Assembly (NCBI GenBank): GCA_002171975.2
Contig: NHIO02000038.1
Location: 30,406-88,968 of the forward strand
Source: Flavobacteriales bacterium TMED191
GTDB lineage: Bacteria; Bacteroidota; Bacteroidia; Flavobacteriales; TMED113
Length of the DNA stretch: 58,563 nt
Reading direction: 5' to 3'
The translations under genes were made by a program, and so were the position numbers. Below, one piece after another: positions 26,135-35,760 of the stretch; the stretch's first letter is position 1, and every line of letters begins with the position of its first letter. Under the pieces are notes generated by a model, which saw nothing but the letters and a program-made list of their open reading frames with translations, was not told where the DNA came from and ran no database searches.

Positions 26135-27049
26135 TTAAAGTTTAAAATTCACTAAGAGAGCTCTATGATCAGATTCATAATTTGGCATTACAATATCTGA
26201 AAAATTATCAGGACCAATTAAAAAAACCGACTCAACAGTAATAGAATTATTATGATAAATAAAGTCAATTCTATCATGAACCTCGTCAAGATTAACTATA
26301 GGAGTCCAAGTATAACCTGGATAATCAATAGGATTAGTATATGCAGATCTGTAAGCATCAAGCAAATTTGAATTAATCATTTTATTAGATGCAGGCCAAT
26401 CAACGGTAAACTGACCTTGATTACTAATTTGAAATTTAATTGCATTTTCACTTCCTTCAATCCAATCTAAATGCGATGGTTCATTAAAGTCACCCGTAAC
26501 TATAATAGGCATATTATCATTAATTTGATTTATATGAAACAATAAGTTGTCAACATATAAGCCTCTAGATTGCTCTGCTTGATGAATTGCCTGTGACTCT
26601 GTTGTAATCAAAGTATCTCTTATATCATAGGGCTGATAAGGATGTGATGGAAAATGAATATTAAAAAAATGAACATATTGATTTTCATTTAATCTAATTT
26701 TAACATACATTTCATTCATAACTTCTACTGGATACTTTGATAAGATGGAAGTACTTTTATCATCGTTACCGTAAAAACAATAATTAAAACGATCGGCAAT
26801 TTGTTTACCAATTTCATAGGACTCTTGTAAACCGATTAGATCAGGCTGTGTTTTATCAATAACTAGTGACACACTATTCAAAGAAGTTCTATCTAATCTG
26901 TTAAAAGATAAGACAGATAAATTAGTTGTATCAATTAGATTATTACCACAAAGTTCAATGTAAACCTTGTCATCATCAAATTCTGAACTTTTACAAGCAA
27001 ACAAGATTAATAATACGGTGACTAAAGAAAAATACGACAATCTATACAT
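26135..27049 (-). CDS. Endonuclease/exonuclease/phosphatase-family lipoprotein
   Basis: A 304-residue secreted member of the EEP (DNase I-like) fold. A lipoprotein signal ends with LLILFACKSS near residue 19. Metal and catalytic motifs are ordered as expected: GLQESYE, NIHFPSH, VTGDFNEPSHLDW, DRIDFIYHN and the terminal SDHRALLV. EEP enzymes cut phosphodiesters in nucleic acids, phospholipids or inositol phosphates; the substrate cannot be assigned. An envelope location suggests nutrient scavenging, an inference. Flanked by two spacers of about 140-170 bases. Confidence 0.88.
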   Translation of the reverse strand: MYRLSYFSLVTVLLILFACKSSEFDDDKVYIELCGNNLIDTTNLSVLSFNRLDRTSLNSVSLVIDKTQPDLIGLQESYEIGKQIADRFNYCFYGNDDKSTSILSKYPVEVMNEMYVKIRLNENQYVHFFNIHFPSHPYQPYDIRDTLITTESQAIHQAEQSRGLYVDNLLFHINQINDNMPIIVTGDFNEPSHLDWIEGSENAIKFQISNQGQFTVDWPASNKMINSNLLDAYRSAYTNPIDYPGYTWTPIVNLDEVHDRIDFIYHNNSITVESVFLIGPDNFSDIVMPNYESDHRALLVNFKL

Positions 27050-27185
27050 ACTAACTAAATTAATTAATAATGATTAAATTTGAAAAAGAATAACATGAAA
27101 CCTACTAGAAAACTATTCCTTAAATCTATAATCCTAAAATTAGTTAATAAAATTATATTTAATCGTTTAATAAATCTAAAACAAT

Positions 27186-28211
27186 TTATTGTAAGTGATT
27201 ATTAACATATTTACGCCATCTATTTATAATATTTTTTAAATCTGATGGCAAATCAGTATTAAAAGAAACAATTTTTCCACTTTTAGGATGCTTAAGTGAT
27301 AAACTAATTGCATGTAAAGCTTGGCGAGGCAAAATTTTAAAACAATTTTGCACAAATTGTTTATATTTTGAAAAAGTTGTCCCCCTTAAAATTTTATCTC
27401 CTCCATATTCATTATCGTTAAATAATGGATGGCCAATATGCTTCATATGAACTCTAATTTGATGAGTTCTACCTGTTTCTAAATAACATTTCACTAAAGT
27501 AACATATCTAAATCTCTCAAGTACTTCATAATGTGTAACCGCATGTTTTCCTTCACTAGAATCTTTGAATACAGTCATAATCTTACGATTTTTTTTATTT
27601 CTACCGATATTACCAGTAATAGTACCTTTATCTTCTTTAACATCTCCCCAAACTAAAGCAACATAAGTTCTTTTAATTGTTCTACTAACGAATTGTTCTG
27701 AGAGAAAAGTGAGTGCATGTTCAGTTCTAGCTATTACAATAAGACCAGTAGTATTTTTATCCAACCTATGAACTAATCCTGGCCTTTGAGTATCTGAATT
27801 AGCCTTTATATCTTTAAATCTATATAAAATGGCATGAACAAGTGTACCTGTATAATGTCCATAACTTGGGTGTACAACCATATTACTAGGTTTATTGATA
27901 ATAACAATTTCACTATCTTCAAAAACAACGTCTAATGGAATATTTTCCGGAATAATTTCTTTATTATAAGGCTCGTAGCTAAAACGAATACTAATTTTAT
28001 CATTTGGTTTTACCTTATAATTTGATTTCACTGGCAAATCATTACAAAAAACATTACCACTAGAAATAGACTTTTGAATTTTGGTTCTTGTAGTATTAGA
28101 TAATCTAAGCAGTAAAAATTTATCAATTCGTATTAAATCATGATTTTTTTCAACTTCGAACAAATGATGTTCATACATTTTATTATCTGATATTTTATCT
28201 CCCTTTAACAT
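27186..28211 (-). CDS. rluD: Large-subunit pseudouridine synthase, RluD/RluA family
   Basis: Isomerises uridines to pseudouridine in 23S rRNA. An N-terminal S4 RNA-binding domain (IRIDKFLLLRLSNTTRTKI) precedes the catalytic domain with RPGLVHRLDKNTTGL, where Asp is the nucleophile, and RTHQIRVHMKHIGHP. Length 341 residues. An alternative start 33 bases in (MYEHHLFEVEK) fits family N-termini slightly better; the first ATG is only 6 bases after the PASTA gene stop. The PASTA-RluD pairing is commonly seen in Bacteroidota. Confidence 0.9.
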   Translation of the reverse strand: MLKGDKISDNKMYEHHLFEVEKNHDLIRIDKFLLLRLSNTTRTKIQKSISSGNVFCNDLPVKSNYKVKPNDKISIRFSYEPYNKEIIPENIPLDVVFEDSEIVIINKPSNMVVHPSYGHYTGTLVHAILYRFKDIKANSDTQRPGLVHRLDKNTTGLIVIARTEHALTFLSEQFVSRTIKRTYVALVWGDVKEDKGTITGNIGRNKKNRKIMTVFKDSSEGKHAVTHYEVLERFRYVTLVKCYLETGRTHQIRVHMKHIGHPLFNDNEYGGDKILRGTTFSKYKQFVQNCFKILPRQALHAISLSLKHPKSGKIVSFNTDLPSDLKNIINRWRKYVNNHLQ

Positions 28212-28217
28212 AAGAAG

Positions 28218-28967
28218 CTATTCATGAATTATCGAATCATTTGACCAAACAGAAACAAATGAACCTAAAGTTAATTTCTCATTGAATTCAGGGACTTGTT
28301 TATATACAATACTAGATAGGCTATCATTAACTTCTAAATTAACAGAACCCACATTAAGTGAGAAATTATTCAATTTTTGTTTAACATCTTTAAGACTAAG
28401 TCCAATTAAATTCGGCACAAGAACTTCTGTCTCAAAACCGTTACCTAAATACAAATCAATAATTGAAAATTTTGGCAAACTATCTCTATTAGAGATCTTC
28501 TGATCATTATATTTAGCGAAAATAAGCACGTCCTTTGCAAAGTGATCAATGTAATATAAATTACCAACTATCAAAGCATTATTTTCTAATAAGTTAATAG
28601 ACTGACGTAAAGATTTATTAGTAAGTTCTGGGAATGATATAAAATGAACAGCCGTAGGATTAGTTGTAATATATATTTTTCTTCCAGGCTTAACTTCAGA
28701 TCCTAATTTTGGACTGTGAGACAATACTGCCCCCCTGGAATAAGTAGGATTATAAGCAGCTGAATCAATAATTACGAACCTAAGTCCATATTCTAAAATT
28801 GTATCTTCAACCTGTAAAATATCAAGTCCAATTAAATCAGGAACGGTAATAATTTTATGATGTAAAGTGTACTTTTTAAGACCAAAATCAACTACTTTAA
28901 AAAAACAAAGTGTAAAAAAAATTGAAATCAATAATAAAAAAAATTGAAATTTAAAATTTAATTTCAT
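28218..28967 (-). CDS. Membrane-anchored PASTA-domain protein
   Basis: A 249-residue protein with a single N-terminal membrane helix (about residues 9-27) and three PASTA-like repeats outside: TVPDLIGLDILQVED, FPELTNKSLRQSINLLE, and VPNLIGLSLKDVKQKL. PASTA domains bind peptidoglycan stems or beta-lactams, but here no kinase or transpeptidase domain is attached. It heads a two-gene operon with rluD and is divergent from ddl, a D-Ala-D-Ala ligase, so a cell-wall role is plausible. Confidence 0.87.
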   Translation of the reverse strand: MKLNFKFQFFLLLISIFFTLCFFKVVDFGLKKYTLHHKIITVPDLIGLDILQVEDTILEYGLRFVIIDSAAYNPTYSRGAVLSHSPKLGSEVKPGRKIYITTNPTAVHFISFPELTNKSLRQSINLLENNALIVGNLYYIDHFAKDVLIFAKYNDQKISNRDSLPKFSIIDLYLGNGFETEVLVPNLIGLSLKDVKQKLNNFSLNVGSVNLEVNDSLSSIVYKQVPEFNEKLTLGSFVSVWSNDSIIHE

Positions 28968-28983
28968 TAGCAGATAATTTCAA

Positions 28984-29016
28984 CAAAGATATTGATTCTA
29001 TCGAGGAATAAACAAA
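28984..29016 (-). promoter_or_regulatory. Promoter of PASTA-rluD operon (TTTG-N21-TATCTTTG)
   Basis: On the minus strand TTTG (29016-29013) and TATCTTTG (28991-28984) are separated by 21 bases, a complete match to the Bacteroidota -33/-7 pattern, and lie 17 bases before the PASTA start codon. Confidence 0.6.
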
Positions 29017-29065
29017 AATTTAAAAAACAAATTTTATATTTAATAAGTAATTCAAAGAATACTGA

Positions 29066-30004
29066 ATGCAAAATATAGCAATTCTTATGGGTGGCACATC
29101 TAAGGAAAGAGAAATTTCTCTACAAAGTGCACGAACAATCAATAAATATATAGATAAAAAAAAATATGCTGCATTTATGGTATTATGTATTAATGATAAT
29201 GAATTCCAAGTAATTATAAATTCTAAGAATTTTTTAGTAGATACAAGTAACTTTTCATTTCAATTAAATAATAAAAGGGTTGTTTTCCACAAAGTATTTA
29301 TGATGATTCATGGAGACCCTGGAGAAAATGGAAAATTATCAAAATATTTTGATACTAAAAAAATACCCTACACTTGTTCTAGTCAATCTGCATCTAAATT
29401 AACATTCGACAAATTTAATTGTAATAAGTATTTACAATCATTAGGTTACCATGTCCCTAGTGCTAAAATATATAACTCAAAAATTAAATTAAATTACCCA
29501 TGTATAGTCAAACCTAGTTGTGGTGGTTCTAGTTTTGGAGTTTCAAAAATATACAACGCAAAAGAACTACCTGACGCTTTAGAAAAAGCCAAAGAACATG
29601 ATAATGATATAATTATTGAAGAATTTATAGAGGGTCGTGAAATAACATGTGCTGCATATAAATCTCATTCACAAATTGTTTGTCTCCCTTTGACGGAAAT
29701 TATAAGTCAAAATGATATATTTGACTATGAAGCGAAATATAATGGTAAATCAATTGAAAAAACGCCTGCTGAGATTCCTAATGTCACAAAGAATAAAATA
29801 ATTGCAATCAGTAAGAACTTGTATAAAGATTTAAATTTAAAAGGTATTATTCGTGTTGACTTTATTGTTAAAAGTCAAAAACCATATATTATTGAAGTTA
29901 ATACTGTTCCAGGTTTTTCTGAAAAAAGTATTGTTCCTCAAATGTTAAAATGTGCTAATATCAATATTACCGATTTTATCACTCAACAAATAGAAAGCAT
30001 ATAA
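29066..30004 (+). CDS. ddl: D-alanine--D-alanine ligase
   Basis: ATP-grasp ligase making D-Ala-D-Ala for peptidoglycan. In 312 residues it shows AILMGGTSKEREISL at the N-terminus, the substrate loop MIHGDPGENGKL, the ATP-binding KPSCGGSSFGVSKI, the grasp element IIEEFIEGREIT, and the C-terminal EVNTVPGFSEKSIVP with the metal-binding Glu and Asn. Length is normal. It is transcribed alone, divergent from the PASTA gene and ending flush against rdgB. Confidence 0.95.
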   Translation: MQNIAILMGGTSKEREISLQSARTINKYIDKKKYAAFMVLCINDNEFQVIINSKNFLVDTSNFSFQLNNKRVVFHKVFMMIHGDPGENGKLSKYFDTKKIPYTCSSQSASKLTFDKFNCNKYLQSLGYHVPSAKIYNSKIKLNYPCIVKPSCGGSSFGVSKIYNAKELPDALEKAKEHDNDIIIEEFIEGREITCAAYKSHSQIVCLPLTEIISQNDIFDYEAKYNGKSIEKTPAEIPNVTKNKIIAISKNLYKDLNLKGIIRVDFIVKSQKPYIIEVNTVPGFSEKSIVPQMLKCANINITDFITQQIESI

Positions 30005-30580
30005 CTATCTAGACTTTATATAATTTACTAACAGTTGTACGGCTTTGAATCTATGACTGATTTTATTCTTTTCTACCAAATTCATTTGTGCAAATGTTTT
30101 ACTTTGACCATTTGGAATAAATACTGCATCATAACCAAAACCATTTAGACCAAGTGGTTTATTAGAAATGGTTCCATGACAAATACCTTCAAAAAACAAT
30201 TCCTTAAGTTTAGTTTTTAAACAAATCACAGTTCGAAATTTGGCTTTCCTATTAGAAAATTTATTCATTTTTTTTAATAATTTCTCAATATTCAATTTAG
30301 AGTCACCATGTACACCTGCATATCTAGCTGAAAACACTCCTGGTTCACCAAATAAACAATCAACTTCAAGACCAGTGTCATCAGAAATAGTATCAATATT
30401 ATATTTATTATAAATTGTTTTAGATTTAATCAATGCATTCTGCTCTAAAGATAATCCAGTTTCATCAATTTCATCAAAATAACCAATATCAGATAAACTA
30501 AGTAAATTAACCGTATTTAATTGAGAAGATATTTCAAGAATTTTATTGTTATTAGATGTTGCTAATATGTATTTATTCAT
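30005..30580 (-). CDS. rdgB: dITP/XTP pyrophosphatase (HAM1 family)
   Basis: Removes non-canonical purine nucleoside triphosphates such as dITP and XTP from the nucleotide pool. The 191-residue protein carries ILATSNNNKILEI at the start, the active-site SDDTGLEVDCLFGEPGVFSARYAG split over two strands, and GFGYDAVFIPNG with KNKISHRFKA near the end. All are standard. It overlaps rlmH by 8 bases and is translated after it. Confidence 0.95.
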   Translation of the reverse strand: MNKYILATSNNNKILEISSQLNTVNLLSLSDIGYFDEIDETGLSLEQNALIKSKTIYNKYNIDTISDDTGLEVDCLFGEPGVFSARYAGVHGDSKLNIEKLLKKMNKFSNRKAKFRTVICLKTKLKELFFEGICHGTISNKPLGLNGFGYDAVFIPNGQSKTFAQMNLVEKNKISHRFKAVQLLVNYIKSR

Positions 30581-31013
30581 GGTGATAAGGATGATTATTT
30601 AAAATTGTGAGTGAACGATAAGTTTGTTCAACCAACAATAAGCGAGCAATTAAATGAGGTAATGTCATTTCTGATAATGAAATTATAAAATTAGATTTTT
30701 TAACAATATCTTTAGGAACACCATAAGAAGCTCCTATCAACAAAAAAATTGTATTTGATTCACTTAATACTTTATTTAAAAAAACAGAGTACTTATAACT
30801 AGACATGCGAATACCTCTTTCATCTAAAACAACTAAACAATCTCTAGATTTTATTAAAGAAAAAATTTTATCTTCCAATTTTAAATTATTTTTCTCATTT
30901 AAAAATATAAAATCTGATTTAACAAAACTATTCAATCTTTTAAGATACTTGTTCATGAGCAAATCGTAAGACTGTATTTTTTTTTTACCTAAAAATATAA
31001 ACCTGAGTTTCAT
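30573..31013 (-). CDS. rlmH: 23S rRNA (pseudouridine1915-N3)-methyltransferase RlmH
   Basis: SPOUT-class methyltransferase acting on helix 69 of 23S rRNA. The 146-residue length is close to the family norm, and the SAM knot residues FLLIGASYGVPKD and SLSEMTLPHLIARLLLVEQTYR plus the C-terminal NNHPYHHE are diagnostic. A run of ten A (T10 on plus, 30977-30986 region) lies at codons 10-13, encoding the Lys-Lys-Lys of LGKKKIQ; here the frame is intact. Overlaps rdgB. Confidence 0.96.
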   Translation of the reverse strand: MKLRFIFLGKKKIQSYDLLMNKYLKRLNSFVKSDFIFLNEKNNLKLEDKIFSLIKSRDCLVVLDERGIRMSSYKYSVFLNKVLSESNTIFLLIGASYGVPKDIVKKSNFIISLSEMTLPHLIARLLLVEQTYRSLTILNNHPYHHE

Positions 31014-31067
31014 GATATCGTATAAAATAATTTATTAATTTGTACAATAGTAAATATAACCATATCA

Positions 31068-31907
31068 ATGGAAAAATTAATTAAAGATTTTATTAAAAAA
31101 TCTCTCAAAGAGGACATAGGAAAAGGAGATCTAACATCTAATGCCTGTATTAAAAAAGAAGCAATTGGAGAAGCAAAATTAATAACAAAAGAATCTTGCT
31201 ATATTTCTGGTATAAACCTAGCCAAAAAAATATACTCATTTTACGATAAAAAATTGATATTTTCCCCCAATATCCAAGATGGAGAATTTGCAAAAAAAAA
31301 TGAAGTCGTATTTAAAATATATGGAAATAAACGTGCAATTTTAGCAACTGAAAGATTAATTCTTAATTGTATGCAACGAATGAGTAGCATTACAACTAAA
31401 ACAAAAAAATTTGTAAAAGAAGTAGAAAACCATAATGTGAAAATACTTGATACAAGAAAGACCTGTCCTTCTATTCGTTTTTTAGATAAAGAAGCCGTGA
31501 AATTAGGTGGTGGATATAATCACAGATTTGGTCTGTTTGATGTCATGATGATAAAAGACAATCATATTGATTTTGCTGGTGGGATAGAAAATGCTATCAA
31601 AAAATGTCAAACATTAAATAAAAAAAATAATAAAAAAATTCCAATCATTGTTGAGGTTAGAAATATGGATGAGTTAAATAAAGTTCTAAGCATTGGTGGC
31701 ATCAACAGGATTCTTCTTGATAACTTTTCAATACAAATGACAAAATCTGCAGTAAAAAAAGTCAACAAAACCATTCCATTAGAAACATCTGGTAATATAA
31801 ATATTAAAAATGTAAAAAAATATGCTAAATGTGGCGTTAATTTTATTTCAATCGGTGATTTAACTCACTCTGTTAAAAGTGTTGACTTAAGTATGTTAAG
31901 CACATAA
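31068..31907 (+). CDS. nadC: Nicotinate-nucleotide pyrophosphorylase (carboxylating), quinolinate phosphoribosyltransferase
   Basis: Forms nicotinate mononucleotide from quinolinate and PRPP in NAD synthesis. The 279-residue protein has the N-terminal KEDIGKGDLTSN, the substrate-binding arginine/lysine block LDTRKTCPSIRFLDKEAV, GGGYNHRFGLFDVMMIKDNHI, and the C-terminal ETSGNI and FISIGDLTHS. Every family block is present. Monocistronic, 54 bases from the divergent rlmH-rdgB pair. nadA and nadB are not in the window. Confidence 0.97.
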   Translation: MEKLIKDFIKKSLKEDIGKGDLTSNACIKKEAIGEAKLITKESCYISGINLAKKIYSFYDKKLIFSPNIQDGEFAKKNEVVFKIYGNKRAILATERLILNCMQRMSSITTKTKKFVKEVENHNVKILDTRKTCPSIRFLDKEAVKLGGGYNHRFGLFDVMMIKDNHIDFAGGIENAIKKCQTLNKKNNKKIPIIVEVRNMDELNKVLSIGGINRILLDNFSIQMTKSAVKKVNKTIPLETSGNINIKNVKKYAKCGVNFISIGDLTHSVKSVDLSMLST

Positions 31908-31970
31908 AAATTAATACAGTACTCATAAAAATTATAATTTAGTATCTTAGTGAAAATTTAAATTAAACCC

Positions 31971-34900
31971 ATGAAAAAATTACTTTCAATTCTGTCGTTA
32001 CTTTTAATGTCTTTAGCAACTTCACAAAATGAAGACAATATTAATTTTACAGCTGATAGTTTAATTCTAAATACCAATACAACTATTTGGGAAAAACCAG
32101 CAATTCCATATAATCCATTGGCGAAACCCAACACATACAGTTCTAATGAAAATCCTAATTATTGGAAAAATAAAATGCCTTATGCAGGTTACTGGCAACA
32201 AGATGTTCATTATATAATTGATGCAGAAATAGTAGATAGTCTTAACATGATTAAAGCAAATCAGCAGCTAATTTACACAAACAACTCTCCAGATGAACTT
32301 GATTTTGTGTTTTTTCATTTATATGCTAATGCATTTGAACCTGACTCTTATTTAGATCAATTTAGAAAAGGAAACAAAATACCAACTACATTTAGAAAAG
32401 ATGAAATTAAAAAGAAAAATCTCGAAATTTTAAGTGTTACAACTAATAACAATAATTTAGATATTGAAATTGACAACACAATAATGAAGGTGATTTTAGA
32501 AGAACCTTTAAGAAGTGGTGAAACAATAAAATTTGACATAAATTTTGAATCATATTTTGGAGGTGAAGAGAATAGTGGGAATGTGAGAAGGAGAATGAAA
32601 ACCTATACAGAATTTGGCAACAAGCATTTTAATGGGGTTCATTGGTATCCTAGAATTTCTGTTTATGACAGTAAATTTGGATGGACAACTGATCAGCACT
32701 TAGGAAAAGAATTTTATGGAAATTTTGGTTGTTTTGATGTTGAACTAACATTTCCAGACAATTACATTGTAGAAGCAACTGGATTTATGACAAACAGAGA
32801 GGAGGTTTTACCAAAAGAACTAATGAAAAAGTTAGATATAAGTAATTTTGCTAATAAAAAATATAATACTCCTCCATCAACTATAATAAGGTATAACCCA
32901 AATAAGAAAAAAACATGGAAATTTCATGCAGAAAATGTTCACGATTTTGCATTTACTGCTGACCCAAGTTATAGAATAGGTGTTGCTGAATGGAATGGAG
33001 TTAAAGCATATTCTTTAGCTCAAGAACAACATGCATCCAAATGGCAAAATGTAGCAAACTATGCCGCTGAAATAATCAAGGTTTTTTCTGAGGATTTTGG
33101 TATGTATACATACCATAAAATTATAGTTGCAGATGCAAGATCCGGAATGGAATACCCTATGATTACACTAGATAGAGGCAGTGACCCTGGTTACAGAGGC
33201 TTACTTATTCATGAAATAGCACATATGTGGTTCTTTGGTCAAGTCGGAAACAACGAGACATACAGAGCTGCACTTGACGAAGGATTCACTCAATTCCTAA
33301 CAGCTTGGGCGACAGAAGTTATCGAAGGTAAATATATGACTCGTAGCCCATCATATGTGGATGACACGTTATTAAATAATCAAGATGTAGATTTATTAAG
33401 TAGATTAAAGTGGTTGAAAAATAATCGAACATTTCTAAATAAATATTATGATGAACACACAAACCAATTAGATGCAAAAGATGATGATGCATTTTATAGA
33501 TACACAATGGATGCATCTGAAAATAACACACCAAAACTAAATACTCATTCTCACGATTTTGGTGGATCACTTGCTCATAGAGGGTCATACACACATGTTT
33601 ATGGAAAAACAGCAACAATGTTATATAATTTACAATATGTTTTAGGAGATGAGCTTTTTATTGCTGCAATGAGAAACTATTTTGAAACATGGAAAATTGC
33701 ACATCCATATTTAGATGATTTTAGAAATTCGATTATTCAATTTACTAAGGTGGATTTAAATTGGTTTTTTGATCAATGGCTAGACACAAATAAAGATCTT
33801 GACTATGCAGTCAAAAGAGTTGAAAAATTATCTAATGATACTGTTGCTATTACCATTTCTAGAGAAGGAGAGATGGAAATGCCTATTGACCTAACGATTG
33901 ATTCAAAATTTGGAACGAGATATAATTTTCATATTCCAAATAATTGGTTTGTGAAAAAAACATCTGCAACAGTTTTACCTAGATGGATTGGATATGGTAA
34001 TTTAAATAAAGAATATACATTTAAAACACATATTCCATCAGGAGTGAAAAATATTATGATAGACGAGAGTGGTAGACTTGCTGATTCATACATGATTAAT
34101 AATAGATTTAATGGGAATATTGATTTTTCATTAGATTATGGAGTGTATAAATGGGCGAATCTTCGCAAATATGAATTACAAGCAAAACCTGACCTTTGGT
34201 ATAATAGTTTTGATGGAGTTAAAATCGGAACAAGTGTTAGTGGACATTATCTCAAAAAACATCATGTAATTGATGCAAATATGTGGCTTAATACTGGCGC
34301 GATGAAAGCTGAGGAATTTGATAGTAACTCAAAAAATGATAAAATCTCTTATCAAATTAAATACTCTACATCAATGTATAAATATGTTAAAAACAGTAGA
34401 TTTAGATTAGCAGCTAGCGAGATTGATGGACTAAATCATTACTCCATTGGTTATAATATCAAAGATATAAGTAAAGTTAATAGCCTAGATATTTCTCTAA
34501 ATGGTTTCGAAAGAAAAGATGTTTCTGATTTAAATTATCTTATTTATAATGACTTATGGATTCCTAATAGGAAAAACACCAATATCACCATAAACTTGTC
34601 TCACAAATATTATTATCTTCCAAATAATAAATTAAGTGGTGTTGGAAACATTCAATTCTCATTAAAGTCATCCTCAATAATGAGTGATTATGATTTTGCT
34701 CAAATAACATTAGAAGCAATTAATAAAAATTCAATTAATGGCTATAAAATAAACACAAGATTTTTTGTTCAGAGAGGTTTTGGAAATAATTTTCCTTTAG
34801 AAAGCATGCTATATGCTGCAGGTACTAATCCAGAGGGTCTGATGGAAAATCAATTTACCCGATCGAGAGGATGGATCCCTGAATCATGGACAGGTTACAG

Positions 34901-35330
34901 TAATAATACTGGAACTTTCCATATGGGAGGTGGATTAAATTTAAGAGGTTTTAGTGGTTATTATATGACTGAACCAACTGACGAAGGAAGTGTAAATGTA
35001 TATAAAGGAACATCTGGTATGGCATTTAATACTGAAGTTGATTATACAAGTAAAATACCTAAATTAAACTATTGGGGTCTAAACTCTTATATATTTATGG
35101 ATGTTGGTGTGATGGATGAAAGTCAAAATGCTGAAAAAATTGCATTTAGTCGTCCATATATGGACCTCGGTTTAGGATTTTCATGGGAATTATCAAGATT
35201 ATGGGACCATGCTCTAGAGAGTCAACCTTTAATGTTGAGATTTGACCTTCCACTTTTTGTAAACCATGCACCATCAACAGAAAATGCAATTAAATTGAGG
35301 TGTATTGTAGGGTTAAATAGAGCATTTTAA
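31971..35330 (+). CDS. Secreted M1-family zinc metallopeptidase, long form
   Basis: A 1119-residue exported aminopeptidase-like protein. After a signal peptide (residues 1-19, ending ATSQN) comes an M1 N-terminal beta region, then the catalytic domain: zinc site HEIAH at 414-418 with the third ligand Glu437 eighteen residues later, and SGMEYPMI standing in for the usual GAMEN exopeptidase motif. The last ~450 residues are rich in aromatic beta-strands and end in a barrel-like LRCIVGLNRAF, suggesting an outer-membrane or surface-attached tail. No T9SS sorting tail is evident. The DUF2147 gene follows after one base. Confidence 0.88.
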   Translation: MKKLLSILSLLLMSLATSQNEDNINFTADSLILNTNTTIWEKPAIPYNPLAKPNTYSSNENPNYWKNKMPYAGYWQQDVHYIIDAEIVDSLNMIKANQQLIYTNNSPDELDFVFFHLYANAFEPDSYLDQFRKGNKIPTTFRKDEIKKKNLEILSVTTNNNNLDIEIDNTIMKVILEEPLRSGETIKFDINFESYFGGEENSGNVRRRMKTYTEFGNKHFNGVHWYPRISVYDSKFGWTTDQHLGKEFYGNFGCFDVELTFPDNYIVEATGFMTNREEVLPKELMKKLDISNFANKKYNTPPSTIIRYNPNKKKTWKFHAENVHDFAFTADPSYRIGVAEWNGVKAYSLAQEQHASKWQNVANYAAEIIKVFSEDFGMYTYHKIIVADARSGMEYPMITLDRGSDPGYRGLLIHEIAHMWFFGQVGNNETYRAALDEGFTQFLTAWATEVIEGKYMTRSPSYVDDTLLNNQDVDLLSRLKWLKNNRTFLNKYYDEHTNQLDAKDDDAFYRYTMDASENNTPKLNTHSHDFGGSLAHRGSYTHVYGKTATMLYNLQYVLGDELFIAAMRNYFETWKIAHPYLDDFRNSIIQFTKVDLNWFFDQWLDTNKDLDYAVKRVEKLSNDTVAITISREGEMEMPIDLTIDSKFGTRYNFHIPNNWFVKKTSATVLPRWIGYGNLNKEYTFKTHIPSGVKNIMIDESGRLADSYMINNRFNGNIDFSLDYGVYKWANLRKYELQAKPDLWYNSFDGVKIGTSVSGHYLKKHHVIDANMWLNTGAMKAEEFDSNSKNDKISYQIKYSTSMYKYVKNSRFRLAASEIDGLNHYSIGYNIKDISKVNSLDISLNGFERKDVSDLNYLIYNDLWIPNRKNTNITINLSHKYYYLPNNKLSGVGNIQFSLKSSSIMSDYDFAQITLEAINKNSINGYKINTRFFVQRGFGNNFPLESMLYAAGTNPEGLMENQFTRSRGWIPESWTGYSNNTGTFHMGGGLNLRGFSGYYMTEPTDEGSVNVYKGTSGMAFNTEVDYTSKIPKLNYWGLNSYIFMDVGVMDESQNAEKIAFSRPYMDLGLGFSWELSRLWDHALESQPLMLRFDLPLFVNHAPSTENAIKLRCIVGLNRAF

Positions 35331-35331
35331 A

Positions 35332-35760
35332 ATGATTATTCGAATTGTCATAGTATTATTGCCAATTTTATTGTTTGGACAAGACTCATGTGAAATTTGT
35401 GGTGTTTGGTTAGAAGAGAAAAAGGAATCTCATATAAAAATTTACCAAACAAAAGAGAAAACAATAGAAGGAAAGATTATATGGCTAGCTAACCCACTTA
35501 ATGAAGATGGTGAAATTAAATTAGATAAAGAGAATCCAAATAAAAATTTAAGACAAAGAACTATTCAAAATTTAACAATAATCAAGGAATTAAAATTTAC
35601 AGAAAAAAATAAGTGGTCAAATGGTTCAATATATGATGCTAGAAGTGGAAAAACATATAGTTTAAACGCTAAATTAGAGGGAAAAGACACTCTATTTATG
35701 AGAGGATATCTGGGCTTTAGTTTAATAGGTAAAACAACTAGATGGACTAGAGTCAAATAA
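35332..35760 (+). CDS. DUF2147 secreted protein
   Basis: A 142-residue exported protein with a signal peptide (about residues 1-17, ending LLFGQD). The family pattern is visible as GVWLEEKKESHIKIYQ near the start, NGSIYDARSGKTY and the final RGYLGFSLIGKTTRWTR. DUF2147 proteins are small lipocalin-like beta-barrels of unknown ligand, common in envelopes of Bacteroidota and Proteobacteria. It follows the M1 peptidase by one base and its last 8 bases overlap the convergent glycosyltransferase gene. Confidence 0.85.
   Translation: MIIRIVIVLLPILLFGQDSCEICGVWLEEKKESHIKIYQTKEKTIEGKIIWLANPLNEDGEIKLDKENPNKNLRQRTIQNLTIIKELKFTEKNKWSNGSIYDARSGKTYSLNAKLEGKDTLFMRGYLGFSLIGKTTRWTRVK

Noticed and set aside
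33319-33618. 99-codon open frame on the minus strand
   Set aside because: Lies wholly inside the M1 peptidase; its His/Tyr-rich translation is the typical shadow of an AT-rich gene and no promoter is seen.
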